A DNA stretch of 64,000 bases. Origin: Anaerolineales bacterium. Lineage in GTDB: Bacteria; Chloroflexota; Anaerolineae; 4572-78; J111. A program made the translations under genes and the position numbers. The notes beneath the pieces were generated by a model. That model searched no databases and was not told where the DNA came from. It was given only the letters and a program-made list of their open reading frames with translations. Below, piece by piece: positions 9,171-17,955 of this stretch (positions within the stretch are counted from its first letter, which is position 1; every line of letters starts with the position of its first letter). Location: the NCBI GenBank assembly GCA_020634935.1, contig JACKAT010000009.1, positions 82,865-146,864 on the forward strand. Reading direction: 5' to 3'.

Positions 9171-9833
9171 CTAGCCGCCTGCCGGTGTAAAGACGTTGTT
9201 GACAACGCTTTCAAGGATGTTTGGCCCTTCATCCAAGACAAACAGGCTCAATGATTGTACGATGATGTACAGCACCCGGTTAAAGTAAGGGATGAGCGTT
9301 GACGTTTGAATCTGGTTGGTGATGCCCGGCTCGTTGACCCCGGTCGTTGAGAAAGCGCCTGTTTGGAAGAAAAATTGGGCCACCCCCATAAAGATAGCGA
9401 TCCAAATGATGGCTAAGATAACCCCTAAGATCATACTCAGCACCGTACCGACCGGCCCTACAATCAATCGCTGCAGGGCTGATGGTTTCGGCGGTTCGAC
9501 CGGACCCACCCGCCCTTTTTTCTTAATCGGCTTGACTTTCTCCTCAGGCGGTTTGGTGAGATAGCGGACAATCAGCCGGATAGCGTGGTACGAGACAAAC
9601 AGCATCAGCAGGAAAGAGAGGGTATCGCTGACAAGCTTAGTCAATTCGAGACCTTGCAAAATTCGGTTACTGAAGGGCCGATAGAGCCAAAGAGCCAGCA
9701 GCAAGCCAAACCAAATACTGGCCAGCGATTGAAGCTGTGGCCCAACGCCTCGAAAAAAACCGATCAGTAAGCCAATAAAGACCAGAAAAAGGAGTAATAA
9801 ATCTAATGTATTTAAGCCGATAATTTGTAACAT
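9171..9833 (-). CDS. CvpA family membrane protein
   Basis: 220 residues with four hydrophobic segments: GLNTLDLLLLFLVFIGLLIG with the family-typical GFFRGVG, then SIWFGLLLALWLY, SFLLMLFVSYHAIRLIV and VGTVLSMILGVILAIIWIAIF. The loop after the third helix is basic and Pro-rich (TKPPEEKVKPIKKKGRVG). CvpA homologues are linked to colicin V export and envelope stress; the molecular function is unresolved. It lies immediately upstream of mutS2 on the same strand, an arrangement also familiar from Firmicutes, so co-transcription is likely. Confidence 0.85.
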   Translation of the reverse strand: MLQIIGLNTLDLLLLFLVFIGLLIGFFRGVGPQLQSLASIWFGLLLALWLYRPFSNRILQGLELTKLVSDTLSFLLMLFVSYHAIRLIVRYLTKPPEEKVKPIKKKGRVGPVEPPKPSALQRLIVGPVGTVLSMILGVILAIIWIAIFMGVAQFFFQTGAFSTTGVNEPGITNQIQTSTLIPYFNRVLYIIVQSLSLFVLDEGPNILESVVNNVFTPAGG

Positions 9834-9924
9834 AATAAGACCTCCGGCATATAGGTTTTTGACTAGGTTGAAGTGCGGCGAGTGGATAGATACAATAATA
9901 CCATTTTTTCCGGAAAATGCCTAC

Positions 9925-9961
9925 AAAAAATTAGCTCACCAGACATAAAGTGAGCTTTCTT
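9925..9961 (-). terminator. intrinsic terminator after the bactofilin gene
   Basis: On the minus strand AGCTCAC and GTGAGCT pair around a 10-nt loop and are followed by AATTTTTTG. It sits downstream of the leftward bactofilin gene and upstream of the cvpA start, and would separate the two transcripts. Confidence 0.7.
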
Positions 9962-9973
9962 CGTTGTATCTAT

Positions 9974-10053
9974 GCAGGTGACTTACTTTACTCCATTAGA
10001 GAAAGTTAAATGGAATACAACGACGTGATTACCTGATTAAGGGACAGTCACCT
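9974..10053. repeat. degenerate family A palindrome
   Basis: AGGTGACTTACTTT at the left and AAGGGACAGTCACCT at the right are decayed versions of the AAGGTGACAGTCACTT inverted repeat. The interior is not recognisable. It lies just downstream of the bactofilin stop. Confidence 0.5.
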
Positions 10054-10101
10054 ACTCTGTTGAAATTTATGAATTCTGTGTCAGGTCTTAGAGTTACTGG
10101 T

Positions 10102-10551
10102 TTAGGATGTCTTTTCCAGTTCCGATGCGTTTTCCGTAGGCGCAATTTCCGGCGGCGGCGTAAATGCGGGTGGCGGGGGGCCAAAATGGGGAGGCTCCGG
10201 CTCATCTTTCATGATGAGGTTGCCGCGAAAGTACCCCTCTTCATCGAGCAAGAAGCTGCCGACGTCAACATCGCCCCAAACTTTGCCCGTACTTAGAATC
10301 TCCAACCGGCCGCGGGCGATAATACGGCCGGTGACGGCCCCGCTGACCGAAACATTTTCGGCCTCCAAATCCGCGGCCACTTTGGCCTCAGGGCTAATAA
10401 CGATATTGCCCAAAGTTTTGATCAGACCTTCTTCACAAACCCCATCGATCCGGACGCTGCCGTCGCAGATCATGGTTCCCTTGAAGTTGGTGTTCGGCCC
10501 AATCACGGTTTCGATTTTGTCGATGGGTGTCGATTTGTTTCTACCCAGCAC
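10102..10551 (-). CDS. bactofilin family cytoskeletal protein
   Basis: 149-residue bactofilin. The central region (about 15-115) has the regular right-handed beta-helix periodicity of the family, with successive short turns such as FKGTMICDGSVRIDG, IVISPEAKVAADLEAENV and GRIIARGRLEIL. The N-terminus is short and polar; the C-terminus is a disordered Pro-rich tail (PPHFGPPPPAFTPPPE). Bactofilins polymerise without nucleotide and scaffold cell-wall or polar structures. The start is GTG, supported by AGGAGGG 5 nt upstream. Monocistronic, with a terminator downstream. Confidence 0.9.
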   Translation of the reverse strand: MLGRNKSTPIDKIETVIGPNTNFKGTMICDGSVRIDGVCEEGLIKTLGNIVISPEAKVAADLEAENVSVSGAVTGRIIARGRLEILSTGKVWGDVDVGSFLLDEEGYFRGNLIMKDEPEPPHFGPPPPAFTPPPEIAPTENASELEKTS

Positions 10552-10803
10552 GTTTCCCTCCTGACTACATCTAGGGAGAGAAATATACTCTAGGTGGGGG
10601 TAATTGTCAACGATAAGCCGGGGAAGTCGGTTAAAAGGAAATTAGTCGGGCAGATTTAAGGGGTATTTTTCAGCACGGCGGGCAAGAATAATTCGATCGA
10701 GTATTTGAGATATGGGGACTCTTAAATTTCGTCATTTCCGCATAAATGCCTATATTTATAAACATAATTGCTTACGCTAAATTTAGTGGTGCCGTGTAAC
10801 CCT

Positions 10804-12546
10804 ATGCGGAAATTATACTTTTTGCTTCTGCTTGTTTGGTGCACAACTATTACCGTTACCTCAGCCGACGCCCCGCCCCTCTCCTACACCGTCCAACTCG
10901 AAGACACCCTGCCGCGCCTGGCCGATAAATACTATCGCGATCCGGCGGACTGGCCGGCCATTTGGCGGGCCACTAATAAGGGGGCGACGACCGACAGCCG
11001 ATTCACCGTCATCGATTCGCCAAGCGTTCTTCTGCCTGGTCAGATGCTGGCTATTCCTACACCGGCCGAAGCCCGTCGTCTGCTAGTCGGGATTGGGGCG
11101 GTTGAACCGTCTTTGGTCGCTCCGCCGGAAGTCCAACCGCTGACCCCTGAGTGGCTGGCCAACTTCTCCGCTGCCGTCGAAGAAACTCGCCAACATTTTG
11201 GTATTCCCGGTGTGGCCGTGGCGATTGTGCGGGATAATCAGATTGTGCTGGCTGAGGGGTTCGGTGTGCGCGAACTCGGCCGTGACGAGCCGGTTACGCC
11301 CCAGACCATCTTTGCTGTCGGCTCGACGACGAAGGCGATGAACGCGGCGATGATCGCTTCTCTGGTCGATGATGGAGTGTTAGCTTGGGATCAGCCGGTA
11401 CGCGATATTTGGCCCGATTTTGCACTGGCCGATCCGACTCTCAGCGCTGAAATTCGGCTGCGTGACTTGCTGAATATGTCCAGCGGCGTAATGCGGGCCG
11501 ATCTGGAATGGAGTGGGGTGGGTCTAACGCCTGAGGAGATAATGGCCTCGCTGGCCGAACTGCCATTGGATGAAGAACCGGGGCGTCACTTTCACTACAA
11601 CAACCAGATCGTGGCCACTGCCGGTTATATCGCCGCGCTGGCCGCCGGAGGAACAACCGGCAACTTGGACGCTGCCTATGCCGATTTATTGCGTACCCGC
11701 CTATTCGATCCGGCCGGCATGGCAACGGCTTCCCTCTTTGTTGAGGCGGCTCAAGCTAATCCCAACCACGCCACGCCGCACGACTTTACTCTCTTTGGTG
11801 AGGTCGTGCCAACCTACTACCACGCCGATACCGGCATCACGCCGGCTGGTGCGGTTAACGCCAGCGCCATCGATCTGGCTCGATTTTTGCTTATGCAGCT
11901 CAATCGAGGTGTCATCCAGGCCGGGACTCGCGTTGTCTCCGCCGAAAATCTGACCGAAGCCTGGCAGCCGCAGGTTGAAATTTCTCCCGATTTTAGCTAC
12001 GGCATGGGCTGGTTTATCGAAGAGTATCAGGGCGTCGAAATGCTTTGGCACGACGGCGATGTGTTGGGGTTCAAGTCGCTGCTGGTCATGGTCCCTGAAG
12101 CCAACGTCGGGATGGTGCTGCTGACTAATCGTACTATCTCTTTCGGCTTCGCCAACAGCCTGCGTTATCGATTGATCGAACTATTGTATGATCTGGATGT
12201 TGAAGCGGCGGAATATTACAAGACCCAATGGGATGATTTTATCGAGGCGCTGCCGGGCATTCGTGAGCCGCTGGCGGAGACGGTTTCAGAGGCCGAAGTG
12301 GCCGATTATATCGGCCGGTATGAAACCGGCTGGCAGGTCGAACGGCGGGAGGATGGAACGTTTTGGACCGAACGCGGTCCCTACCAATGGCGGCTGCTGG
12401 CGGCTGGTGAGGGTAAATTTGTGATCAACAACGGCTTCGGCATCACCTCGGAGATTGTGTTTGAACCGGATGAGACCGATCAAATGCAGATGTCCGTTTT
12501 GCTCTCGAATGGCGAAACAGGCACGTATCTGCGCCTCGAGCCGTAG
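10804..12546 (+). CDS. secreted LysM + beta-lactamase-fold serine hydrolase
   Basis: 580-residue exported protein. A signal peptide (MRKLYFLLLLVWCTTITVTSA) is followed by a LysM-like module (about 25-85, YTVQLEDTLPRLADKYY and LLPGQMLAIP), suggesting peptidoglycan attachment. Residues 120-450 form a class C beta-lactamase/PBP4-type hydrolase. The SxxK motif is STTK near residue 174, the YxN motif is YNN, and the third box is HDG where KTG would be expected, as is common in esterases and D-aminopeptidases. A C-terminal beta domain (about 480-580) is lipocalin-like. Antibiotic hydrolysis is less likely than an esterase or peptidase role. An in-frame TTG lies 36 bp upstream; ATG was preferred because it starts the signal peptide directly. 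Confidence 0.85.
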   Translation: MRKLYFLLLLVWCTTITVTSADAPPLSYTVQLEDTLPRLADKYYRDPADWPAIWRATNKGATTDSRFTVIDSPSVLLPGQMLAIPTPAEARRLLVGIGAVEPSLVAPPEVQPLTPEWLANFSAAVEETRQHFGIPGVAVAIVRDNQIVLAEGFGVRELGRDEPVTPQTIFAVGSTTKAMNAAMIASLVDDGVLAWDQPVRDIWPDFALADPTLSAEIRLRDLLNMSSGVMRADLEWSGVGLTPEEIMASLAELPLDEEPGRHFHYNNQIVATAGYIAALAAGGTTGNLDAAYADLLRTRLFDPAGMATASLFVEAAQANPNHATPHDFTLFGEVVPTYYHADTGITPAGAVNASAIDLARFLLMQLNRGVIQAGTRVVSAENLTEAWQPQVEISPDFSYGMGWFIEEYQGVEMLWHDGDVLGFKSLLVMVPEANVGMVLLTNRTISFGFANSLRYRLIELLYDLDVEAAEYYKTQWDDFIEALPGIREPLAETVSEAEVADYIGRYETGWQVERREDGTFWTERGPYQWRLLAAGEGKFVINNGFGITSEIVFEPDETDQMQMSVLLSNGETGTYLRLEP

Positions 12547-12748
12547 ATCAGGACCTTGTCGATGGTTGAGATTAATACTGGCGTAGCTTCTAAGATTAAA
12601 TTTGTAGGTGTTCAACTGAATAGTTTGTGGTAAAATAGTACCTAATCAAGATTGACCAGGCTCTTTTTCAAGCTATACATCAGATACGCATCGTTTAGCT
12701 TATCCATAATCACCTATTAAAACATCTTTTAGAACCAGGAGTAGTCCA

Positions 12749-13411
12749 ATGAATTCGACGTGGCTTGATCACCATCGTAATCTTGTTTTTGGGGTGCTTT
12801 CACTGTTGGCAGTTGGCGGGGCCGGTATATTTTACTGGAACCAACCGGCGGCCGATCCTATCGAAATTTTGCCGGTTGAAGCGGCGGCGCCAACAGCCAC
12901 TGAGGTGGTTTCGACGCCAACGCCAACGGCTACGCCGGCGCCGGTTAGAGTGTATGTGACCGGCGCGGTCGCCCGTTCAGACGTTTACTTTTTACCGGCG
13001 GGCAGCATCATCAAAGATGCCATCGAAGCCGCCGGCGGTTTTACTGAGGAGGCCGAGCCGGAGCGGATCAACCAGGCGTTGGAACTGCAAGATCAGCAGC
13101 AGATTCATATCCCGCGCCGGGATGAAGCGAGTCCGCCGCCGCCGGTTCAGGGCGGTCCTATAGTGGCGGTTGCCGGAAGTAGAAGTGGCAGTTCGGCTCC
13201 TATTTCGAATACGGGGGGTATTATCAACCTGAATACGGCCACGCTCGAACAGTTAGATAGTCTACCCGGTGTAGGGCCGGCTATCGCTCAGCGTATCCTC
13301 GATTATCGAGATAGTGTCGGCGGCTTCTCATCGATTGAGGAGATTACTCAGGTCAGCGGCATCGGTCCGGCTACTTTTGATAAGATTAAAGCGTTAATTA
13401 CGGTCAACTAG
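12749..13411 (+). CDS. comEA: ComEA family SLBB + helix-hairpin-helix DNA-binding protein
   Basis: 220 residues with an N-terminal membrane anchor (LVFGVLSLLAVGGAGIFYW) and a Thr/Pro-rich linker. The SLBB domain spans about 65-125 (VRVYVTGAVARSDVYFLPAGS). A tandem helix-hairpin-helix domain spans about 155-220 (INLNTATLEQLDSLPGVGPA and VSGIGPATFDKI). ComEA is the extracytoplasmic DNA receptor for natural transformation in Gram-positive bacteria. No comEC or comEB is adjacent, so competence is not proven. AGGAG lies about 8 nt before the ATG. Monocistronic. Confidence 0.92.
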   Translation: MNSTWLDHHRNLVFGVLSLLAVGGAGIFYWNQPAADPIEILPVEAAAPTATEVVSTPTPTATPAPVRVYVTGAVARSDVYFLPAGSIIKDAIEAAGGFTEEAEPERINQALELQDQQQIHIPRRDEASPPPPVQGGPIVAVAGSRSGSSAPISNTGGIINLNTATLEQLDSLPGVGPAIAQRILDYRDSVGGFSSIEEITQVSGIGPATFDKIKALITVN

Positions 13412-13474
13412 CAGCTAGCTAACACTTTTGTCTGTTAAGTGTGAGTCGGCAAATTCGCTGCAAGCCTTTGTTTG

Positions 13475-13483
13475 TGTTATAAT
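13475..13483 (+). promoter_or_regulatory. extended -10 promoter element
   Basis: TGTTATAAT matches an extended -10 (TGn-TATAAT). No convincing -35 is present at 17 bp, as often with extended -10 promoters. It lies 120 bp upstream of the phosphoribosyltransferase start. Confidence 0.45.
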
Positions 13484-13604
13484 GCATTTTTTGTCTCGAA
13501 TGATGACAGACCAGATAGGATAAGGCTACTCCTTATACCTATTCGATTGATTGCTGGAATTTACAAAAATAATCCGTCAAATAATATACATAACAGGCTA
13601 AGCT

Positions 13605-14090
13605 ATGGATGATGTCAAACGAATTTACCTTTCTTGGAGTGATGTAGTCAAGCTAATCGGTAATGTTATGCCTCGGTTAGAGGCTTATAATTTTGATTTA
13701 GTTATCGCGATTACGCGCGGAGGGATTGTGCCGGGCGCTATTATCGCTGAGCGATTACGGATTAAACAGGTTTTGGTCGCCTCGGTTGATTTTTATGAAG
13801 ACGAAGAGCACGACCTGGACTGGCCGGTTTTTATGCAGTTTCCCGCAGATAGTTTCTTGAGAGGTCAGCAAGTTTTAATTGTGGACGATATTTGGGATCG
13901 GGGTAAGCAGATAGTCAACGTTACCGAGCGGGTCAGGCAGGCAAGCGGGCAACCTTACTCCGTCGTTTTACATTACAAATCCCAGCGCTCTGAATTTCCG
14001 GACAAAGCGCCTGATTTCTTCGCTGAAGAGACGACGGATTGGATTATCTACCCGTGGGAAGTGGAGCGAGGTGCGGTTGGAACCGCTTGA
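13605..14090 (+). CDS. type I phosphoribosyltransferase
   Basis: 161-residue PRTase-fold protein. ITRGGIVPGAIIAERL forms the first conserved loop, and VLIVDDIWDRGKQIVNV is the PRPP-binding signature with two consecutive Asp residues. Length and hood region (TTDWIIYPWE) resemble xanthine/hypoxanthine-type PRTases, whose C-terminus often ends in an aromatic-IxxPWE pattern. The exact base cannot be assigned. It precedes the sugar epimerase by 67 bp on the same strand and could be co-transcribed with it. Confidence 0.85.
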   Translation: MDDVKRIYLSWSDVVKLIGNVMPRLEAYNFDLVIAITRGGIVPGAIIAERLRIKQVLVASVDFYEDEEHDLDWPVFMQFPADSFLRGQQVLIVDDIWDRGKQIVNVTERVRQASGQPYSVVLHYKSQRSEFPDKAPDFFAEETTDWIIYPWEVERGAVGTA

Positions 14091-14157
14091 ATTGTCTCTT
14101 GATTCTACGCAACCTTCCATCGATCTGTTTTATTCATTTGAAATTTAAGGGCATAGA

Positions 14158-15084
14158 ATGCGTTTTCTCATAACTGGCGGGGCAGGCTTTATAGGGGCAG
14201 CACTGGCGAATAATTTAGTGAGTCACGGTCACAGTGTCCGGGTGCTCGATGACTTAAGCGCCGGGGATGCCGGTAGACTGGATCCTGCCGTCAATTTTAC
14301 CCGAGGGGACGTTGAAGATAAACCCAAAGTTTGGCGTTTGCTTAACAAAATTGACTGTGTCTATCATCTGGCGGCGCGGGTATCTGTACCTGAGTCGGTG
14401 TTATATCCGCGTGAGTACAACAAAACCAACGTTAGCGGCACAGTGGCTCTTATGGAAGCCTTACGGGACGCGGGCATCAAACGGGTGGTGCTGGCTTCTT
14501 CAGGCGCGGTTTATGGTGAGCAGCGAGTCGGCGCGGTCTACGAGGGGCTGCTGCCTCATCCGGCCTCACCCTATGCAGCCAGCAAATTAGCCGCCGAAAG
14601 TTACGTCCGAACGATTGGGGAGTTGTGGAATATTGAAACGGTTTCGCTGCGAATTTTTAACTGCTACGGACCCGGTCAGTCACTGCCCCCCACTCACCCA
14701 CCGGTGATTCCGCAATTTATGCGCCAAATCCTTGAAGACGGCTCCCTGGTGATTTACGGCAGCGGCGCCCAAACGCGAGACTATATTTACGTTGACGATG
14801 TGGTTGAAGCGTTAGTGACCGCCGCCACGGCCGATGGCATTAATCGAGAAGTCATCAACATTGGAACCGGGGTGAGCACTACTATTAACCAATTAATTAG
14901 CTGCTTAGAGGGCGTCACTCGCAAGAAGGCCAAAGTGGTAGTCAGCCCTTCGATTTCCGGTGGGGTGTCAAACCTGGTCGCTAACACCAATAAAGCTCAG
15001 GAATTGCTCGATTTCAAACCAAAGATTACCCTGGACAAAGGACTGGCCTTACTCAAGGAACGCGATCCCCATTTTGTGTCTTAA
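14158..15084 (+). CDS. NAD-dependent sugar-nucleotide epimerase (SDR)
   Basis: 308-residue extended short-chain dehydrogenase. The Rossmann motif is ITGGAGFIGAALANNL at residues 4-19. Catalytic Tyr and Lys lie in SPYAASKLAAE, with the upstream SSGAVYG strand supplying the Ser. RIFNCYGPGQ and RDYIYVDDVVEAL are typical of UDP-glucose 4-epimerase or GDP-mannose-type enzymes. The likely role is supplying a sugar nucleotide for the exopolysaccharide operon encoded on the opposite strand. It ends at a palindromic element that may serve as a shared bidirectional terminator. Confidence 0.9.
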   Translation: MRFLITGGAGFIGAALANNLVSHGHSVRVLDDLSAGDAGRLDPAVNFTRGDVEDKPKVWRLLNKIDCVYHLAARVSVPESVLYPREYNKTNVSGTVALMEALRDAGIKRVVLASSGAVYGEQRVGAVYEGLLPHPASPYAASKLAAESYVRTIGELWNIETVSLRIFNCYGPGQSLPPTHPPVIPQFMRQILEDGSLVIYGSGAQTRDYIYVDDVVEALVTAATADGINREVINIGTGVSTTINQLISCLEGVTRKKAKVVVSPSISGGVSNLVANTNKAQELLDFKPKITLDKGLALLKERDPHFVS

Positions 15085-15104
15085 TCGTATTTACTCAGCA
15101 GACG

Positions 15105-15184
15105 AGGTGACTGGCACTTAATTGCTGTAATTGCAGCGTTATAGTCCACTCAATGTTCTCGATTTGAGCAAAGTGCCAGTCACC
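15105..15184. repeat. family A variant palindrome
   Basis: AGGTGACTGGCACTT / AAGTGCCAGTCACCT gives perfect 15-bp arms around 50 bp. The core reads GACTGGCAC instead of GACAGTCAC, with compensating changes in both arms, so pairing has been preserved. It fills the gap between two convergent genes, where the hairpin may work as a terminator for both. Confidence 0.75.
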
Positions 15185-15197
15185 TGAGTAGTTACTC

Positions 15198-15692
15198 TTA
15201 ATCTTCTATTTCTTCCAGCCCAACCGCCATTAAGTAGCCCCGGGCGCGCTCTGTTTTAGGATAGCGATTCACCAGCTTCCAAAATTGGGGGCCATGATTG
15301 GCTTCTAAGAGATGAGCCATCTCATGGATTAGCACATAGTCACGGACAAATGCAGGCATGGCCGCCAGCCGGTGCGAGAGGCGAATTGTGCCTTTGGCCG
15401 GGGTGCAACTGCCAAACCGGCTGTTCTGGTTAGTCACCCACTTTATAGATTTCCACTTTAACTTGCCCCCAAAATATTCACGGTTCAATTCCTGGGCTCG
15501 ACGATGCAGAGCTTGATCGTCGAGTTCCGCTTTAACTTGCTTCTTCTGCCAACGCTGCTGTAAATTCTCGATAATAGGTTGCAGGTCTTGGTCGTTCATA
15601 TCCGCCGGGGCTTGGACCACAAACACACCGTCCACCTCACGAGCGCTGACGGTCTTCTTTCGCTTTTTACTGCGAACAACTTTGATTTCCAT
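15198..15692 (-). CDS. YgjP-like zinc metallopeptidase
   Basis: 164 residues with the zincin signature HEMAHLLEANHGPQFW (HExxH plus third ligand in the following HxxxFW helix), preceded by RLSHRLAAMPAFVRDYVLIHE. SRFGSCTPAKGTIRLS is the family-typical RWGSC-like segment. This matches the YgjP/DUF45 (M48-like) metallopeptidases, at shorter than usual length (about 230), with a reduced N-terminal strand domain. Family members often accompany restriction loci but also occur alone, as here. A large palindrome lies upstream of its start. Confidence 0.88.
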   Translation of the reverse strand: MEIKVVRSKKRKKTVSAREVDGVFVVQAPADMNDQDLQPIIENLQQRWQKKQVKAELDDQALHRRAQELNREYFGGKLKWKSIKWVTNQNSRFGSCTPAKGTIRLSHRLAAMPAFVRDYVLIHEMAHLLEANHGPQFWKLVNRYPKTERARGYLMAVGLEEIED

Positions 15693-15746
15693 TTTGTTTA
15701 CAACTTTGTCTGGCGCGCATCATCGACGCGAATAAAGGGTTGTTAT

Positions 15747-15811
15747 CCCAAATAACCCAAATATATCCCAAACTCGATTTGGGTTATTTGGGATATATTT
15801 GGGTTATATCT
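15747..15811. repeat. compound palindrome of CCCAAAT units
   Basis: AACCCAAATATATCCC and GGGATATATTTGGGTT are perfect 16-bp arms. CCCAAATAACCCAAA and TTTGGGTTATTTGGG give an alternative perfect 15-bp pairing in the same stretch, so two mutually exclusive hairpins can form. The repeating unit is 7-8 nt. It lies between the nucleotidyltransferase stop and the peptidase start, both leftward. Confidence 0.7.
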
Positions 15812-15836
15812 AAAATTATAAACGATCAGGGTGGTT

Positions 15837-16919
15837 CTAATGCTCAGAGTCGCCCAATAAGCCGACGTTTGAAAAGTCGCCTAGCGTAAATTTGTAGGCT
15901 CTCGGTCGGATAGGTGAGCGGTGTAGGGTGACATTTCGCCCAATCAAACTGTCTTCGATACGGCGATTAATGTTGCGGATTTGGCTGTTTTCCAGAACGA
16001 TGGAGCGAGAAATCTCGGCGTTTTCTATCACGCAGTGATGATAGATACTGGTAAACGGGCCGACATAGGCGTTAATCAGGCGGGTATCTCGCCCGATAAT
16101 GGCCGGGCCGCGAATGACACTATTAATCACTTCAGCGCCCTGCTCGATAGTGACCCGGCTGTCTACTTCACTATCACGATCAACGTAGCCGTCGATAGTA
16201 GGTGTCAGCTCTTCCAACACCAGGCTGTTGGCTTCCAGCATATCGCCGGGCCGCCCGGTATCGATCCACCAGCCGCGATGAATGTAAGGATGGACGTTAT
16301 AGCCCTGATTAACCAGCCATTGAATAGCATCGGTAATTTCAAGTTCGCCCCGCCAGCTGGGGGTAATCGCCTTAACCGCCTCGAATATATGTTGGTCGAA
16401 CATATAAATGCCAACCAGAGCCAGGTCGCTGGGTGGGTCTTTGGGCTTTTCAATGAGGCGAACAATGCGACCGGATTGATCCAATTCGGCGACGCCGTAC
16501 TGTTCAGGCTGATCCACCTTGGTTAGCACAATTTGGGAATTATAGTGACTTTCCGCAAACTGAGCAATCAGCGGGCTGATCCCCCCTTGAATGACGTTAT
16601 CACCCAAGAACATCACAAACCGATCTGACCCCAAAAAATCTTCCGAGATTTTTACGGCGTGCGCCAGCCCCAGCGGCGCGTCTTGAGGAATAAAAGTGAT
16701 GTCAACATCCCATCGACCGCCGCGCCGAACGGCGCGTTTGATCTCTTCGGCGGTATCACCTACAACGATGCCAATTTCCGTAATACCGGCGTCTTTAATG
16801 GCCTCGATCACCCGGAATAGGACAGGTTTGTTGGCAACAGGAATTAATTGTTTAGCGCTGGTGAAAGTGAGTGGATAGAGACGGGTGCCTTTTCCCCCAC
16901 TTAGAATAAGGCCTTTCAT
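15837..16919 (-). CDS. glucose-1-phosphate thymidylyltransferase, long form
   Basis: 360-residue sugar-phosphate nucleotidyltransferase. The nucleotide loop is LSGGKGTRLYPLT at the N-terminus; VMFLGDNVIQGG and the RLIEKPKDPPSDLALVGIYMF segment match RmlA-type enzymes. The C-terminal third (about 240-340) is a left-handed beta-helix with repeated I/V-x-x-x-x-x turns. That makes it the long StrD/Graf-D-like form and not the short RmlA. It probably makes dTDP-glucose for the polysaccharide operon, of which it is the last gene. AAGGAG lies 10 nt before the ATG. Confidence 0.9.
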   Translation of the reverse strand: MKGLILSGGKGTRLYPLTFTSAKQLIPVANKPVLFRVIEAIKDAGITEIGIVVGDTAEEIKRAVRRGGRWDVDITFIPQDAPLGLAHAVKISEDFLGSDRFVMFLGDNVIQGGISPLIAQFAESHYNSQIVLTKVDQPEQYGVAELDQSGRIVRLIEKPKDPPSDLALVGIYMFDQHIFEAVKAITPSWRGELEITDAIQWLVNQGYNVHPYIHRGWWIDTGRPGDMLEANSLVLEELTPTIDGYVDRDSEVDSRVTIEQGAEVINSVIRGPAIIGRDTRLINAYVGPFTSIYHHCVIENAEISRSIVLENSQIRNINRRIEDSLIGRNVTLHRSPIRPRAYKFTLGDFSNVGLLGDSEH

Positions 16920-17074
16920 GGCTTTAATTCTCTCCTTGTAACTGGATTTTTTAGGACTCTTTGAATTTGGTTTAGAGAGCTAACTTACATTGTAGCTTCA
17001 TATTGCCTATAGTATCAAATCTTTAACCGGTTTGTTAATGGGTAATTTGTCTCTAAATCAATCGAGCCACAAGG

Positions 17075-17812
17075 TTAGATGACCAGTGATGGCGTAGAAA
17101 TTAATTTGTCTTGAACCACTGCGGCCGGATTAGTGGAGATCATCGCTTCAGCCTGAGTTAAACCCACAATCATGGCGGCGGCTTGTCCGGCTTTGGTCAA
17201 GACCGGCCGGCGGCGGTAGGGTTTATGCGCATCTGAGGCGATAATGTGGACCATACCGTGGCGCAGCATTGCCAGCGCGGTTCGATGAGCAGGCCGATCT
17301 TTATCGGAGTGAAGACTGCTGCTAGTAATTTGGGTTAGGCCGCCTCGCGCCAAAAACGGTTCGATCAAGGCTAAATTTTTTTGGATAGGCAAAATTCGCT
17401 CAGGGTGCGCCATAATCGGGATGTAACCTCGGTCGAAAAGCTCGAAAAGCATCTCATTGGTATGATTGTCATAGTGGTGAAAAAGCGGCTCGGCCAAAAC
17501 GTATCGGCTGTTACCCAATGGGCCGGCCAATTTTCGGTCCCAATCATCCAACATATCGTCATATAAGCGAACTTCGTGGCCCGGAATAACGGTTAGGGGA
17601 ATATTGGCCTGATCCAGCCTGGCTTGCAGTTGAGCAACGCGGTCGGCTACTTCGGCGCGAGTCAGGGGGGTACAATCTCGATGGTGCGGGGTGGCAAAAA
17701 GATGGGTGGTCCCGTCAGCCACAGCCAGCCGAGCCATTTCTAAGGCTTCCTGATAATTTGTCGCTCCATCATCAACCCCGGGGAGAATGTGGGTATGGAT
17801 ATCTACAATCAT
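17075..17812 (-). CDS. CpsB/YwqE-type tyrosine-protein phosphatase (PHP domain)
   Basis: 245-residue PHP-superfamily metalloenzyme. The first metal site is MIVDIHTHILPGVDDGA; ATPHH, PILAHPER-like IMAHPERI, and IASDAHKPYRRRP supply the other ligands. This is the signature of CpsB/Wzb-like phosphatases that dephosphorylate the BY-kinase controlling capsule polymerisation. It follows the BY-kinase-like gene but is separated from it by a strong terminator, so it may have its own promoter. GAGGAG precedes the ATG. Confidence 0.92.
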   Translation of the reverse strand: MIVDIHTHILPGVDDGATNYQEALEMARLAVADGTTHLFATPHHRDCTPLTRAEVADRVAQLQARLDQANIPLTVIPGHEVRLYDDMLDDWDRKLAGPLGNSRYVLAEPLFHHYDNHTNEMLFELFDRGYIPIMAHPERILPIQKNLALIEPFLARGGLTQITSSSLHSDKDRPAHRTALAMLRHGMVHIIASDAHKPYRRRPVLTKAGQAAAMIVGLTQAEAMISTNPAAVVQDKLISTPSLVI

Positions 17813-17833
17813 AAAGGTTATTTCTCCTCACAA

Positions 17834-17863
17834 TAAAAAAAGGGGACAACCCGGTTGTCCCCC
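17834..17863 (-). terminator. intrinsic terminator between kinase and phosphatase genes
   Basis: On the minus strand GGGGACAAC CGG GTTGTCCCC is followed by seven T. It would stop transcripts from the glycosyltransferase-Wzz-kinase operon and reduce expression of the phosphatase and nucleotidyltransferase. Confidence 0.88.
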
Positions 17864-17955
17864 TCATTGGCGATAATAAATGATTTATATACTTACAAAG
17901 GTAGCCTTTATTTGACTTTTGTCAAGATTTGAGGCGAATTTTAGCCGGAGGCGAT